Source: an uncultured Erythrobacter sp.
GTDB lineage: Bacteria > Pseudomonadota > Alphaproteobacteria > Sphingomonadales > Sphingomonadaceae
Direction of reading: 5' to 3'
Assembly (NCBI GenBank): GCA_947499095.1
Contig: CANMMR010000001.1
Coordinates: 186,001-250,000, forward strand
Length of the DNA stretch: 64,000 bases
Shown: positions 8,174 to 17,039 of the stretch, one piece after another
How positions within the stretch are numbered: the stretch's first letter is position 1
Layout of the letters: each line of letters begins with the position of its first letter
Program-made: the position numbers and the translations under genes
Notes under the pieces: model-generated
Seen by the model: the letters and a program-made list of their open reading frames with translations, nothing else
What the model was told of the DNA's origin: nothing
The model's database searches: none

Positions 8174-10318
8174 TTACCAGATGCGGATGCGCTCTTCCGG
8201 CGGCAGGTAGAGATCGTCCTCCGGCGTCACGTTGAACGCTTCATACCATTCGTCGAAGTTCCGCACGACACCGTTCACTCGGTAATAGGGCGGGCTGTGC
8301 GGATCGGTGCGCAGCTGCTGACGCAGCGCATCGTCGCGCTGTGCCGTTCGCCAGACCTGTGCCCAGGCGAGGAAGAAGCGCTGGTCGCCGGTCAGCCCAT
8401 CGATCACCGGCACGTCCTTGCCCTCGGTCGCCAGCTTGTAGGCGCGGTAGGCCATCGACAGGCCGCCGAGGTCGCCGATGTTCTCGCCCAGCGTAAGGCG
8501 GCCGTTGACGCAGGTTTCACCATCGTCGAGCGGGCAGAAGCCGTTGTACTGCTCCACCAGCGCATCGGTCAGGCCGTCGAAATTGGCGCGATCCTCGTCA
8601 GTCCACCAGTTCTCAAGCGCGCCAGTGGCGCTGAACTTCGATCCCTGGTCGTCGAAACCGTGGCCGATCTCGTGTCCGATGACGCCGCCGATTGCACCGT
8701 AATTGACTGCGGGGTCCGCATTCGGACCGAAGAACGGCTGCTGCAGGATACCGGCAGGGAACACGATCTCGTTCTTCAGCGGGTTGTAATAGGCGTTCAC
8801 CGTCTGCGGCAGCATGCCCCATTCGGTGCGGTCGATCGGACCGCCAAGCTTGTCGAGCATGTCGCGCCACGCCCAGTGTGCCGCCGCCATCCGGTTGCCG
8901 AGCGGATCGCCCGCCTTCACGTTGAGACCTTCGTAAGTCTCGAGATTGTCGCGATAGCCGATCTTCGGATCGAAGCTGTCGAGCTTGGCCATGGCCTGCT
9001 CTTTCGAGGCTTCGCTCATCCAGTCGATCTCGGCGAGCGATTCGGCAAGCGCGATGCGCAGGTTCGCGACCAGTTCGTCCATCGCTTCCTTGCTGGCGGG
9101 CGGGAAATACCGCTCGACATAGGATGCGCCGAGCAGTTCGCCGAACTGGCTTTCCGTTTCGCCGATAGCGCGCTTCCAGCGCGGACGCTGTTCGGGCGTG
9201 CCGCGCAGCAGCGTCCCGTAGAACGCGAAGTCGGCTTCATCGATGTCGGAGCCGAGGATGGCGGCGTTGTTGTCGAGGAATTCCTTGATCGTCCACGCCT
9301 TGAGCGTGGCGAGGTCGGTCGTTCCGAGCAGTTCGAGCATACCGGTGAAGCCCTTACCAAGCTTCGCCATGGCTTCCGCGTCGAGGCCGATTTCTTCCGC
9401 CCGCTCCGCGCTCGGGCGCAGGTTGGTCACGACGAAGCGATCCGCCTCACCGAAGCCGGAGGCCTCGATCATGGTCTCGATCGGGAAATCGCCCGCGAGC
9501 TCGCCGAGTTCGGCGGGGGTGAAGGGATTGTAGAACAAGTCGACATTGCGGCTGGCCGCGCGGTCGCTCGAAATCGTGCGGGCGATGGTGTCCTCGAAGG
9601 CGTAAACCGCCATCGCGGCTGCAGCGGGATCCTCGTAAGCGGCCTTGCCCATCAGAAAGGTGAGGTATTCCTTGTACTTCGCCTTGATGTTTTCGCCCTT
9701 CTCGCTGGTGTCGGTATAATAATCGCGATCGGGCAGGCCGAGGCCGCCGGAGCTGAGATAGACCGAGTAGCGATCGGTTTCCTTGGCATCGACATTCACG
9801 CCGCCGCCAAGAGGCGAAGGGTATCCCGGAGTCGCCCACAGCGTCAGCAGAGCGTCAATGCTGTCGGCGGCCTGGATACGCTCCAGATACGGCTGGGCGG
9901 CAGACATGCCGGCGGCATCGATAGCATCCGTATCAAGGTAGGAATCGTAGACCGCCACGATTCGCTTCTCGTTCGCAGTCAGCGAGGCCGGGTCCTTGGC
10001 GTTCAGTTCGTCCACCAGCGTTTTCACGTCGCTGGTGGATTTTTCGCGCAACAGGTTGAAGGCGCCGAAACTGCTGAACTCGGCAGGCAGGGGGTTGGCG
10101 TCGAGCCATTCCTGGTTCGCATAGGCGAAGAAGTCGTCACCCGGATCGACATCCGGGGAAAGCGTCGCCGGATCGAAGCCCCATTCGCCGAAGCTCATGG
10201 TGGGCAGTTCGTTAGTTTCCTCGGCCATGTTGGCTTCGGTATGGTCGTCGGCGAGGGCCGGGGTCGCCAGGCCGAGCGCAAGAGCGCTCGCACCGGCGGC
10301 AAGCATGGTACGGATCAT
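8174..10318 (-). CDS. M13 family zinc metallopeptidase (neprilysin/PepO-like)
   Basis: Secreted or periplasmic zinc endopeptidase of the neprilysin family, 714 residues from the ATG preceded by GGGAGA. The first about 23 residues (MIRTMLAAG...ATPALA) form a Sec signal peptide. The zinc motif HEIGH is at about 549-553, with the downstream ligand Glu in GENIGDLGG at about 612. The start used here gives a cleaner signal peptide than an ATG 19 codons upstream. It probably degrades oligopeptides in the periplasm. A long open frame on the opposite strand across this gene is a composition artefact. Confidence 0.93.
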   Translation of the reverse strand: MIRTMLAAGASALALGLATPALADDHTEANMAEETNELPTMSFGEWGFDPATLSPDVDPGDDFFAYANQEWLDANPLPAEFSSFGAFNLLREKSTSDVKTLVDELNAKDPASLTANEKRIVAVYDSYLDTDAIDAAGMSAAQPYLERIQAADSIDALLTLWATPGYPSPLGGGVNVDAKETDRYSVYLSSGGLGLPDRDYYTDTSEKGENIKAKYKEYLTFLMGKAAYEDPAAAAMAVYAFEDTIARTISSDRAASRNVDLFYNPFTPAELGELAGDFPIETMIEASGFGEADRFVVTNLRPSAERAEEIGLDAEAMAKLGKGFTGMLELLGTTDLATLKAWTIKEFLDNNAAILGSDIDEADFAFYGTLLRGTPEQRPRWKRAIGETESQFGELLGASYVERYFPPASKEAMDELVANLRIALAESLAEIDWMSEASKEQAMAKLDSFDPKIGYRDNLETYEGLNVKAGDPLGNRMAAAHWAWRDMLDKLGGPIDRTEWGMLPQTVNAYYNPLKNEIVFPAGILQQPFFGPNADPAVNYGAIGGVIGHEIGHGFDDQGSKFSATGALENWWTDEDRANFDGLTDALVEQYNGFCPLDDGETCVNGRLTLGENIGDLGGLSMAYRAYKLATEGKDVPVIDGLTGDQRFFLAWAQVWRTAQRDDALRQQLRTDPHSPPYYRVNGVVRNFDEWYEAFNVTPEDDLYLPPEERIRIW

Positions 10319-10441
10319 TATATGCAGTCTCCCAATCGCAGTCACCCGGCCGGGGGGCCGGAATCGGATAATCATTAACTAACAGCTTTCGTCGCGCGTG
10401 CGATGCAGTTTATCGGCTCAATCAAGGGCTTGAGCGAGGAA

Positions 10442-12268
10442 TCAGGCGGTTTCGAGCACGAATTGCAGCTTCGCGAGCCGCGCATAAAGACCGCCGTTCG
10501 CCGAAAGCTGGTCATGCGTGCCCTGCTCGACGATCCGCCCGTCCTCCATCACCACGATGCGATCCGCAGCCCGCACGGTCGACAGGCGGTGCGCGATGAC
10601 GAGCGTGGTACGCTCCGCCATAAGGTGCTCGAGCGCATCCTGCACCAGCCGCTCGCTTTCCGCATCGAGCGCGCTGGTCGCTTCGTCCAAGAGCAGGATC
10701 GGCGCATCGCGCAACAGCGCGCGAGCGATGGCCAGCCGCTGGCGCTGCCCGCCCGATAACTGCGTGCCGCTTTCGCCGAGATAGGTATCGAGGCCCTTTG
10801 GCAGTTTTTCGAGAAACTCCGCCGCATTGGCCGCCCGCGCGGCGGACCAGATCGCCTCGTCGCTCGCCTCCCAATTGCCATAGCGCAGATTGTCGCGGGC
10901 ATTCGCGCTGAACAGCACGCCTTCCTGCGGGACATAGGCCATGCGGCGGCGGATCTCCGCCGGGTCCGCGCCGGTCAGCGGCACGCCGTCGAGGCGGATG
11001 GATCCAGCCTGCGGGTCGTAGAACCGCTCTGCCAGCTGGAAGATGGTCGATTTGCCCGCCCCGGAAGGCCCGACGATGGCCACGGTTTCGCCCGGTTCGA
11101 CTTCGAGGTTGAAGTCAATCAGCGCCGGTGCCTCCAGCCGCGTGGGGTAGCGGAACGTCACGTTGCGGAACGACAGGCTGCCGCGCGGTGGCTCGGGCAA
11201 GGTCTGCGGGCGGGCAGGCGGAGTGATCGTCGGCGTTTCCTCGAGCAGTTCGGCGAGGCGGCTGGCGGCTCCGGAACCGCGCAGCAGGTCGCCATAGACC
11301 TCGGTCAGCGCGCCGAAGGCACCTGCCACGAGGCCTGCCGTCAGCACGAATGCGGCTATGGTACCGCCCGATATGCTGCCCTCGCCCACGGCTTCCGCGC
11401 CGCGCCAGACCAGCAGGGTGATCCCGCCGAAGACGCACAGGATGACCACGGCGGTCATGATCGCACGAATGATGACGCGCCGCTTGGCGACGATGAAGGT
11501 CCGCTCGACGGCGGCCTCGAAGCGTTCGTGCTCGCGACTTTCCTGGTTGAAGCCTTGCACGATCTTCATCGCGGAGAGCACCTCGGTCACCATGGCGCCG
11601 ATATCGGCCACCCGGTCCTGGCTGGTGCGGCTGACCTTGCGCAGACGCCGTCCGAAATAGGTGATCGGGACGACGATTGCCGGGATTACCAAGAACAATC
11701 CCATCGTGAGGCTCGGCACGAGCCAGAAGAGATAGGCCGTCCCGCCGATCGCCATCAGCGTATTGCGCAGCGCCACCGAGATCGTGGTGCCGACCACCGT
11801 CTCGATCAGCGCGGTATCGCTGGTCATGCGGCTGGAAATTTCCTTGGGGCTATTTTCTTCATAGAAGCCCGGGGCCAACCGCAGGAGGTTGCGCTGCACG
11901 CGCAGGCGGATGTCGGCCACGACGCGCTCGCCCAGCCAGCTGACGAAATAGAACCGCATCGCCGTGCCCACCGCGAGTACGCCGACGATGCCGAGCAGCG
12001 ACTGGAACCAGAAGCGCATTTCGTCCGCATTGCCGCCTTCGGCAAAGCCGCGGTCGATCACCATCTTGAACCCCGCCGGAATGGCCAGGGTCGCGCCGGC
12101 GGTGATGAACAATGCGAGGATCGCCAAAGCGACATGGCCGGGGTACCGCTTCGCGGATTGCCAGACCATGCGCAGCGGTTTGAGCGAGCGCGGTTGCTGC
12201 TCGTCCCCGCGCCCCCTGCGCTGGAACAACCGCTTTTTCCGCGGTGCAGTATCGGCTGGCCCGTCCAT
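10442..12268 (-). CDS. ABC transporter, fused permease and ATP-binding protein (MsbA-like exporter)
   Basis: 608-residue half-transporter with an N-terminal six-helix transmembrane domain (about 40-345) and a C-terminal nucleotide-binding domain. The ATPase motifs are complete: Walker A GPSGAGKST (400-408), signature LSGGQRQR (504-511), Walker B ILLLDEATSALD (from 524) and the switch His in IAHRLSTV (about 560). It would work as a homodimeric exporter. Lipid, lipopolysaccharide or drug export are all possible. The start at 12268 was chosen because the upstream in-frame stretch overlaps the divergent promoter region and is not protein-like. Confidence 0.88.
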   Translation of the reverse strand: MDGPADTAPRKKRLFQRRGRGDEQQPRSLKPLRMVWQSAKRYPGHVALAILALFITAGATLAIPAGFKMVIDRGFAEGGNADEMRFWFQSLLGIVGVLAVGTAMRFYFVSWLGERVVADIRLRVQRNLLRLAPGFYEENSPKEISSRMTSDTALIETVVGTTISVALRNTLMAIGGTAYLFWLVPSLTMGLFLVIPAIVVPITYFGRRLRKVSRTSQDRVADIGAMVTEVLSAMKIVQGFNQESREHERFEAAVERTFIVAKRRVIIRAIMTAVVILCVFGGITLLVWRGAEAVGEGSISGGTIAAFVLTAGLVAGAFGALTEVYGDLLRGSGAASRLAELLEETPTITPPARPQTLPEPPRGSLSFRNVTFRYPTRLEAPALIDFNLEVEPGETVAIVGPSGAGKSTIFQLAERFYDPQAGSIRLDGVPLTGADPAEIRRRMAYVPQEGVLFSANARDNLRYGNWEASDEAIWSAARAANAAEFLEKLPKGLDTYLGESGTQLSGGQRQRLAIARALLRDAPILLLDEATSALDAESERLVQDALEHLMAERTTLVIAHRLSTVRAADRIVVMEDGRIVEQGTHDQLSANGGLYARLAKLQFVLETA

Positions 12269-12336
12269 GCGGCTCACGTAAGCGCGGCAGACGCGAAAAT
12301 CCACAGCGGACGCGGCATTCGGCACATTTCCTTCCC

Positions 12337-12351
12337 TTGTGCATTGCACAA
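12337..12351. promoter_or_regulatory. Palindromic operator candidate between the ABC exporter and phaZ
   Basis: TTGTGCATTGCACAA is a perfect 15-base palindrome with 7-base arms. It lies 81 bases before the phaZ start and 68 bases before the divergent ABC gene start. Its TGC...GCA core resembles sites described for PhaR-type PHB regulators, so it may control phaZ. The identity of the regulator is inference. Confidence 0.45.
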
Positions 12352-12431
12352 TGGGCGCACAGCCGTCAGGATACCCGACTTTCAGGTCGCGGCACGGTAA
12401 AAGACGAACCACCGGCCAGCAGGGGACGAAC

Positions 12432-13670
12432 ATGTTATACCACGCCTATGAACTCCAGCGCAGCTGGCTCAACTCCGCCAGCGCCTGGGCTTCGATCGGG
12501 GCGGAGATGCTCTCCAATCCGTCGAACCCGATGAACTACGTCGGCCCGATGGGCTATATGGGCCTGGGCTCGACCGCTGCGAGCGCGCTGGAAGTTTTCG
12601 CCCATGCCGCCGCGCCTTATGGCAAGCCTGCCTGGGGTATCGAGGCGGTCAAAGTGGACGGCAAGGCCGATCCGGTGATCGAGGCAACCGTCATGAATCG
12701 CCCGTTCGGCGATCTGAAGGAATTCTACCGCGAGAGCCTGCCCGAGGATGCGCCGCGCCTGCTGGTTGTCGCGCCGATGAGCGGCCACTTTGCCACCCTG
12801 CTCCGCGGCACGGTGGAGCGGATGCTGCAGAACTACCGCGTCTTCGTGACCGACTGGGCCGATGCCAAGACGGTCCCGCTGCACGAGGGCGAGTTCGATC
12901 TCGACGATTACATCGATTACGTGATCGGCTTCCTCGAGCATATCGGTGAAGGCGCGAATGTGATGGCCGTGTGCCAGCCGTCGGTGCCGGTCTTCGCCGC
13001 AACTGCGATCATGAATCGCGACAAGCACCCCTGCACGCCGAAGACACTGACCATGATGGGCGGCCCGATCGATACGCGCTGTTCGCCCACCACGGTCAAC
13101 GATCTCGCCATGGATCGCCCGATCGAGTGGTTCCGCCACAATGTAATCGCTACCGTGCCGATGCAGTATCGCGGTGCGGGGCGGCGGGTCTATCCCGGCT
13201 TCATGCAGCTCGCCGGATTCATGAGCATGAATCTGGGCAATCATCTCATGAGCCATTACGAGATGTTCAAGCACCTCACCGCAGGCGACGAGGAAAGTGC
13301 GCAGGCGACGAAGGATTTCTACGACGAATATCGCAGCGTCGCCGACATGACGGCGGAATTCTATCTCCAGACGGTGGAAGTCGTCTTCCAGGACCACGCC
13401 CTGCCGAACGGCACCTTCGCCCATCGCGGCAAGCGCGTCGATCTCGGCGATATCGCCGAGACCGCGATCCTCGCCATTGAGGGCGAACGCGACGATATAT
13501 CGGGGCTAGGCCAGACGCGCGCCGCGCTTGAACTGACGCCGGGTCTCGACGCGTCGAAAAAACGCTATTTCATGGCGGAAGGCGCAGGCCACTACGGCAT
13601 CTTCAACGGCAGCCGCTGGCGCACCAAAATCGCCCCGGTGGTCGAGGAATTCATCGCCGCGCATGGCTAG
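12432..13670 (+). CDS. phaZ: Intracellular polyhydroxyalkanoate depolymerase
   Basis: 412-residue alpha/beta-hydrolase that mobilises stored polyhydroxybutyrate inside the cell. The nucleophile is a cysteine, Cys181 in MAVCQPSVP, matching the catalytic cysteine of the Ralstonia PhaZ1 family rather than a serine lipase box. The N-terminal YHAYELQRSW segment and the overall length also match. AGGGGAC lies just before the ATG, which excludes the longer in-frame start. The gene is divergent from the ABC exporter across a palindromic operator candidate. phaB lies elsewhere in the window, at 40.4 kb. Confidence 0.95.
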   Translation: MLYHAYELQRSWLNSASAWASIGAEMLSNPSNPMNYVGPMGYMGLGSTAASALEVFAHAAAPYGKPAWGIEAVKVDGKADPVIEATVMNRPFGDLKEFYRESLPEDAPRLLVVAPMSGHFATLLRGTVERMLQNYRVFVTDWADAKTVPLHEGEFDLDDYIDYVIGFLEHIGEGANVMAVCQPSVPVFAATAIMNRDKHPCTPKTLTMMGGPIDTRCSPTTVNDLAMDRPIEWFRHNVIATVPMQYRGAGRRVYPGFMQLAGFMSMNLGNHLMSHYEMFKHLTAGDEESAQATKDFYDEYRSVADMTAEFYLQTVEVVFQDHALPNGTFAHRGKRVDLGDIAETAILAIEGERDDISGLGQTRAALELTPGLDASKKRYFMAEGAGHYGIFNGSRWRTKIAPVVEEFIAAHG

Positions 13671-13675
13671 GTGGC

Positions 13676-14278
13676 TCAGGCGACCGGTGGTTCCTTGCGG
13701 CGCCCGAACAGCTTGCCGATAATGCGCCGGGCGATGACCAGAAGCCAGATCGTCAGGCCGAGCAGCACGACCGCGATGCCCGCTGCGATCAGCGGGAATT
13801 CGTAGGCGAGATAGAGCAGGCCGACGGTCGCCACGTCCTCGGCAGTCGATACGGCGACATTGCTGACCGGTTCGGGGCTCGCATTGACCACGCCGCGCGC
13901 CCCGGCCTTGCCTGCGTGCGCAGCAAAGCTGGCACCGCCGCCGAGCAGGAAGGCGACGACCTGCACTGCCGGGTCCGACGGATCGACGATGGCCAGTGCG
14001 AGCAGCGCCCCGCCGATCGGCCGCACGAAAGTATGCACGGCGTCCCAGATCGAATCGAGCCACATCACCTTGTCGGCGAAGAACTCCGCCACGGCAGCCA
14101 GCGCGGCGATGCTCATCACCCACGGGCTGGCGAGCACATCGAGGCTGGCAAGATGCTCGGGCAGGGGAACGACGTCCATCCGCATGGCGAGGCCGGTGGC
14201 GAAGATGCAGAGATAGAGCCGCCAGCCGGCCAGCAGGCTGACGCTCCCGGCGATGCCGATGATTTCCATGATGCCCAT
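13676..14278 (-). CDS. DUF4126 domain-containing membrane protein
   Basis: 200-residue integral membrane protein of the DUF4126 family. It starts MGIMEIIGIAGSVSLL, has several glycine- and alanine-rich hydrophobic segments, and ends in a basic cytoplasmic tail (GKLFGRRKEP). The family has no assigned biochemical function. An in-frame ATG 15 codons upstream exists, but the extension is polar and unlike the family. It converges tail to tail with phaZ with only five bases between. Confidence 0.8.
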   Translation of the reverse strand: MGIMEIIGIAGSVSLLAGWRLYLCIFATGLAMRMDVVPLPEHLASLDVLASPWVMSIAALAAVAEFFADKVMWLDSIWDAVHTFVRPIGGALLALAIVDPSDPAVQVVAFLLGGGASFAAHAGKAGARGVVNASPEPVSNVAVSTAEDVATVGLLYLAYEFPLIAAGIAVVLLGLTIWLLVIARRIIGKLFGRRKEPPVA

Positions 14279-14413
14279 GGACGCGCAGCATAAGCCTGAA
14301 TGGCGCGCTTCGTCCAACGACATTCGCCGCCCGACGGACTGTCGATGCGCGGATTGACCGCCGCTCCCTCGATCGCGTAACGTTTACACCTGTAAACAAA
14401 CGGGAGATCGATA

Positions 14414-15172
14414 ATGACGAAACTGACAATTTTGACTGCGAACTGCAGCGCACTTGTCGCGCTGGCAGCCTGCGGCGGGGCGACAGCGGGCGACAAGGGC
14501 GCGTGGAAAGCCTCGAGCTACGGATATGGCGACACCCAGCTCATCGGTTCCGGCGAGCTCGTGACCGAGAGCCGCGCGATCGGCAGCTTCGACCGACTGG
14601 CGATCGACGGCCCGGTCGATGTCGTCATCCGCCAGGGCGCAACCCGGTCGCTGGTGATCACCGCGGAGGACAATCTGATCGATCTGGTCCGCGCGCGCAG
14701 CGAGGGCGGGACGCTGTCGCTCGACACGAACGGCAGCTTTCGCACCCGTATCGGTATCCGCGCCGTACTGACCGTGCCGCGCATCGATGCGGTCGCGATC
14801 AATGCCAGTGGTGACGTGCAGTTCGACGGCTGGAATGCACGCGCGATCGATCTTGCGATCCGCGGGTCTGGAGATATCGAGCTGGGCGGCGAGGTGAGCG
14901 ATGTCCGCGCGCTGATCGGCGGCTCCGGCGATATCGACCTTGCCCCTGCGCGCTTGTCTTATGTCGATGCCGACATCGAAGGCTCGGGCGAAATCCGCAT
15001 GGGTTCGCTGCGCAAGCTGGACGCGACTCTGAACGGCTCGGGCATGATCGAGGCGGGAGACGTGGGCGAACTCGATGCCGTGCTCAACGGCTCGGGCGAA
15101 ATCCGCTACCGTTCGGCGAAGCGCATCCGGCGCTTGGAGCGCAACGGCTCGGGCCGCATCGCGCGGCGCTGA
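14414..15172 (+). CDS. DUF2807 (GIN domain) lipoprotein
   Basis: 252-residue precursor with a lipoprotein signal (MTKLTIL...LVALAAC, Cys about 20) followed by a DUF2807 putative auto-transporter adhesin head GIN domain. The body is a repetitive beta structure marked by recurring GSG turns (RGSGDIELGG, GGSGDIDL, EGSGEIRMG, NGSGMIEAG, NGSGEIRYR, NGSGRIARR), consistent with a right-handed beta-helix. GGGAGAT precedes the ATG. It is probably anchored in the outer membrane, facing the periplasm or surface. The function of the family is unknown. Confidence 0.85.
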   Translation: MTKLTILTANCSALVALAACGGATAGDKGAWKASSYGYGDTQLIGSGELVTESRAIGSFDRLAIDGPVDVVIRQGATRSLVITAEDNLIDLVRARSEGGTLSLDTNGSFRTRIGIRAVLTVPRIDAVAINASGDVQFDGWNARAIDLAIRGSGDIELGGEVSDVRALIGGSGDIDLAPARLSYVDADIEGSGEIRMGSLRKLDATLNGSGMIEAGDVGELDAVLNGSGEIRYRSAKRIRRLERNGSGRIARR

Positions 15173-15190
15173 GCCAGCGGCTCATGCGAA

Positions 15191-15216
15191 AAGGGGAGCG
15201 GTCACCCGCTCCCCTT
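15191..15216. terminator. Bidirectional Rho-independent terminator
   Basis: An 11-base-pair perfect stem (15191-15201 with 15206-15216) with a TCAC loop lies between the convergent DUF2807 and thiolase genes. Short T-rich flanks are present on both strands. Confidence 0.85.
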
Positions 15217-15243
15217 CTTCGTTTCAAGGCTGGCTAAGCGAAA

Positions 15244-16422
15244 TCAGAAGATCTCGAACAGACCCGCTGCGCCCATGCCGCCGCCGACGCACATGGTGAC
15301 GACGCCGTACTTGGCACCGCGACGCTTTCCTTCGAGCAGGACGTGGCCGGTGCAGCGTGCGCCGGTCATCCCGTAAGGGTGGCCGATCGAGATCGAACCG
15401 CCGCTGACGTTCAGCTTTTCGTTATCGATGCCGAGCTTGTCGCGGCAGTAGAGCACCTGCACGGCGAAGGCTTCGTTCAGTTCCCAGATGCCGATGTCGT
15501 CGACGCTGAGGTCGAAGCGCTTGAGCAGCTTGGGGATCGCGAAAATCGGTCCGATGCCCATTTCGTCGGGCTCGGTCCCGGCGACTGCCATGCCGACATA
15601 GCGGCCAAGCGGTTCGAGGCCGCGCTGTTCGGCGACCTTGGCTTCCATCAGCACGCTGGCCGAGGACCCGTCAGACAGCTGCGAAGCGTTGCCGGCGGTG
15701 ATCGTGGTTCCTTCGCCCATCACCGGCTTCAGACCCTGCAGACCTTCCAGCGTGGTCGAGGGGCGATTGCCCTCGTCCTTGGCGATGGTGATATCGACAT
15801 CCGAAATTTCGCCGGTTTCCTTGTCCTGCACCTTATGGGTGGTGCTGACGGGCACGATTTCGTCGTCGAAGCGGCCTTCTTCCTGGGCCTTGGCAGTGCG
15901 CTGCTGGCTCTGGAGGGCGTATTCGTCCTGTGCATCGCGGCTGATGCCGTAGCGCTGGGCGACAGTCTCGGCGGTCTGCAGCATCGGCATGTAGATTGCG
16001 CCATGCATCGCGATCAGCTCGGGATCGGGCATCACGCGCATTTCCTTGGTCTGGACCAGCGAAATGCTTTCCTGGCCGCCGGCCGCGACCACGTCCATGC
16101 GGTCTGTGATGATCTGCTTCGCCGCCGTGGCAATGCTCATCAGGCCCGAAGAGCACTGGCGGTCGATGGTCATGCCGCTGGTGCCGATCGGGCAGCCGGC
16201 GCGCAGCGCGACCTGGCGGGCGAGGTTACCGGCCTGCGTGCCCTGCTGGAGCGCTGCGCCCCACAGCACGTCGTCGACTTCGCCGGCTTCGATACCGGCA
16301 CGCTCGATCGCGGGCTTCAGGGAGTAGGAGCCGAGCGTCGGGCCTTTGGTGTCGTTGAACCCGCCCTTGTAGGCGCGGCCGATGGCGGTGCGGGCGGTGG
16401 AGACGATGACTGCGTCACGCAT
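15244..16422 (-). CDS. Acetyl-CoA acetyltransferase (thiolase)
   Basis: 392-residue biosynthetic/degradative thiolase. The nucleophilic Cys90 is in IDRQCSSGL, the catalytic His is in GHPYGMTGA (about 348), and the C-terminal Cys is in [11 protein letters not shown] (about 378). AAGGAAA precedes the ATG. A MaoC-domain hydratase gene lies 56 bases upstream on the same strand, so the two are probably co-transcribed. It could serve as FadA-type 3-ketoacyl-CoA thiolase or feed acetoacetyl-CoA to the PHB pathway; the motifs do not decide between these. Confidence 0.93.
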   Translation of the reverse strand: MRDAVIVSTARTAIGRAYKGGFNDTKGPTLGSYSLKPAIERAGIEAGEVDDVLWGAALQQGTQAGNLARQVALRAGCPIGTSGMTIDRQCSSGLMSIATAAKQIITDRMDVVAAGGQESISLVQTKEMRVMPDPELIAMHGAIYMPMLQTAETVAQRYGISRDAQDEYALQSQQRTAKAQEEGRFDDEIVPVSTTHKVQDKETGEISDVDITIAKDEGNRPSTTLEGLQGLKPVMGEGTTITAGNASQLSDGSSASVLMEAKVAEQRGLEPLGRYVGMAVAGTEPDEMGIGPIFAIPKLLKRFDLSVDDIGIWELNEAFAVQVLYCRDKLGIDNEKLNVSGGSISIGHPYGMTGARCTGHVLLEGKRRGAKYGVVTMCVGGGMGAAGLFEIF

Positions 16423-16478
16423 GGGTATTTCCTTGAATTGCTATTGGGGTCCGATGCCTCTTGGGGAGGAGGGTGAAA

Positions 16479-16928
16479 TCAGACGAAAAGCTGGGTGATC
16501 CATTCGGTGATCAGGGCGGGCTTGTCCTCGCCTTCGATCTCCATCGTGATCTCGCTGGTCTGCTGCCACTGGCCGGGGCGCTTCTCGATCATTTCGACCA
16601 GCTTCCAGTGGCCGCGGATGCGCTTGCCGCTGCGGACGGGGCTGATGAAGCGCGTCTTGTTGCCGCCGTAGTTCACGCCCATCTTCACGCCGTCGATCTT
16701 CGGCATGTCCGAATTCGCGCCGAGATATGGGATCATCGACAGGGTCAGGAAGCCATGCGCGATGGTGCCGCCGAACGGCGTCATCTTGGCCTTTTCCTCG
16801 TCGATATGGATGAACTGGTGATCGCCGGTCGCATCGGCGAACTGGTTGATGCGTTCCTGGCTCATCTCGACCCATTCGCTGGTGCCGATATTCTCGCCGA
16901 CCTTCTCTGCCAGTTCCTGCGGGCTCAT
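16479..16928 (-). CDS. MaoC family (R)-specific enoyl-CoA hydratase-like protein
   Basis: 149-residue single hot-dog-fold protein. The catalytic dyad is visible as Asp36 and His41 in ATGDHQFIHID, followed by GTIAHGFLTLSM, the classic R-hydratase/MaoC signature. It would hydrate trans-2-enoyl-CoA to the (R)-3-hydroxyacyl-CoA, which can link beta-oxidation to PHA monomers. GGAGACG precedes the ATG. It sits just upstream of a thiolase gene on the same strand. Confidence 0.9.
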   Translation of the reverse strand: MSPQELAEKVGENIGTSEWVEMSQERINQFADATGDHQFIHIDEEKAKMTPFGGTIAHGFLTLSMIPYLGANSDMPKIDGVKMGVNYGGNKTRFISPVRSGKRIRGHWKLVEMIEKRPGQWQQTSEITMEIEGEDKPALITEWITQLFV

Positions 16929-17039
16929 AGACGCGTCTCCTCTTCGCGAAATCCTAGGGTTTGCGCGACTCTGCAGCCGCGCGTGCGGCGCGACTCATGG
17001 CGCATGGACAGGACCGACGCAACCGCGCCGATGCTGACC

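Noticed and set aside
8129-10378. A 749-codon plus-strand frame opposite the M13 peptidase gene
   Set aside because: It is antisense to an unmistakable metallopeptidase and shows no domain, signal or ribosome site.
14860-15172. Repeated GSG-coding segments in the DUF2807 gene as a DNA repeat
   Set aside because: The DNA is not a tandem repeat. The pattern comes from the turns of a beta-helix-like protein domain.
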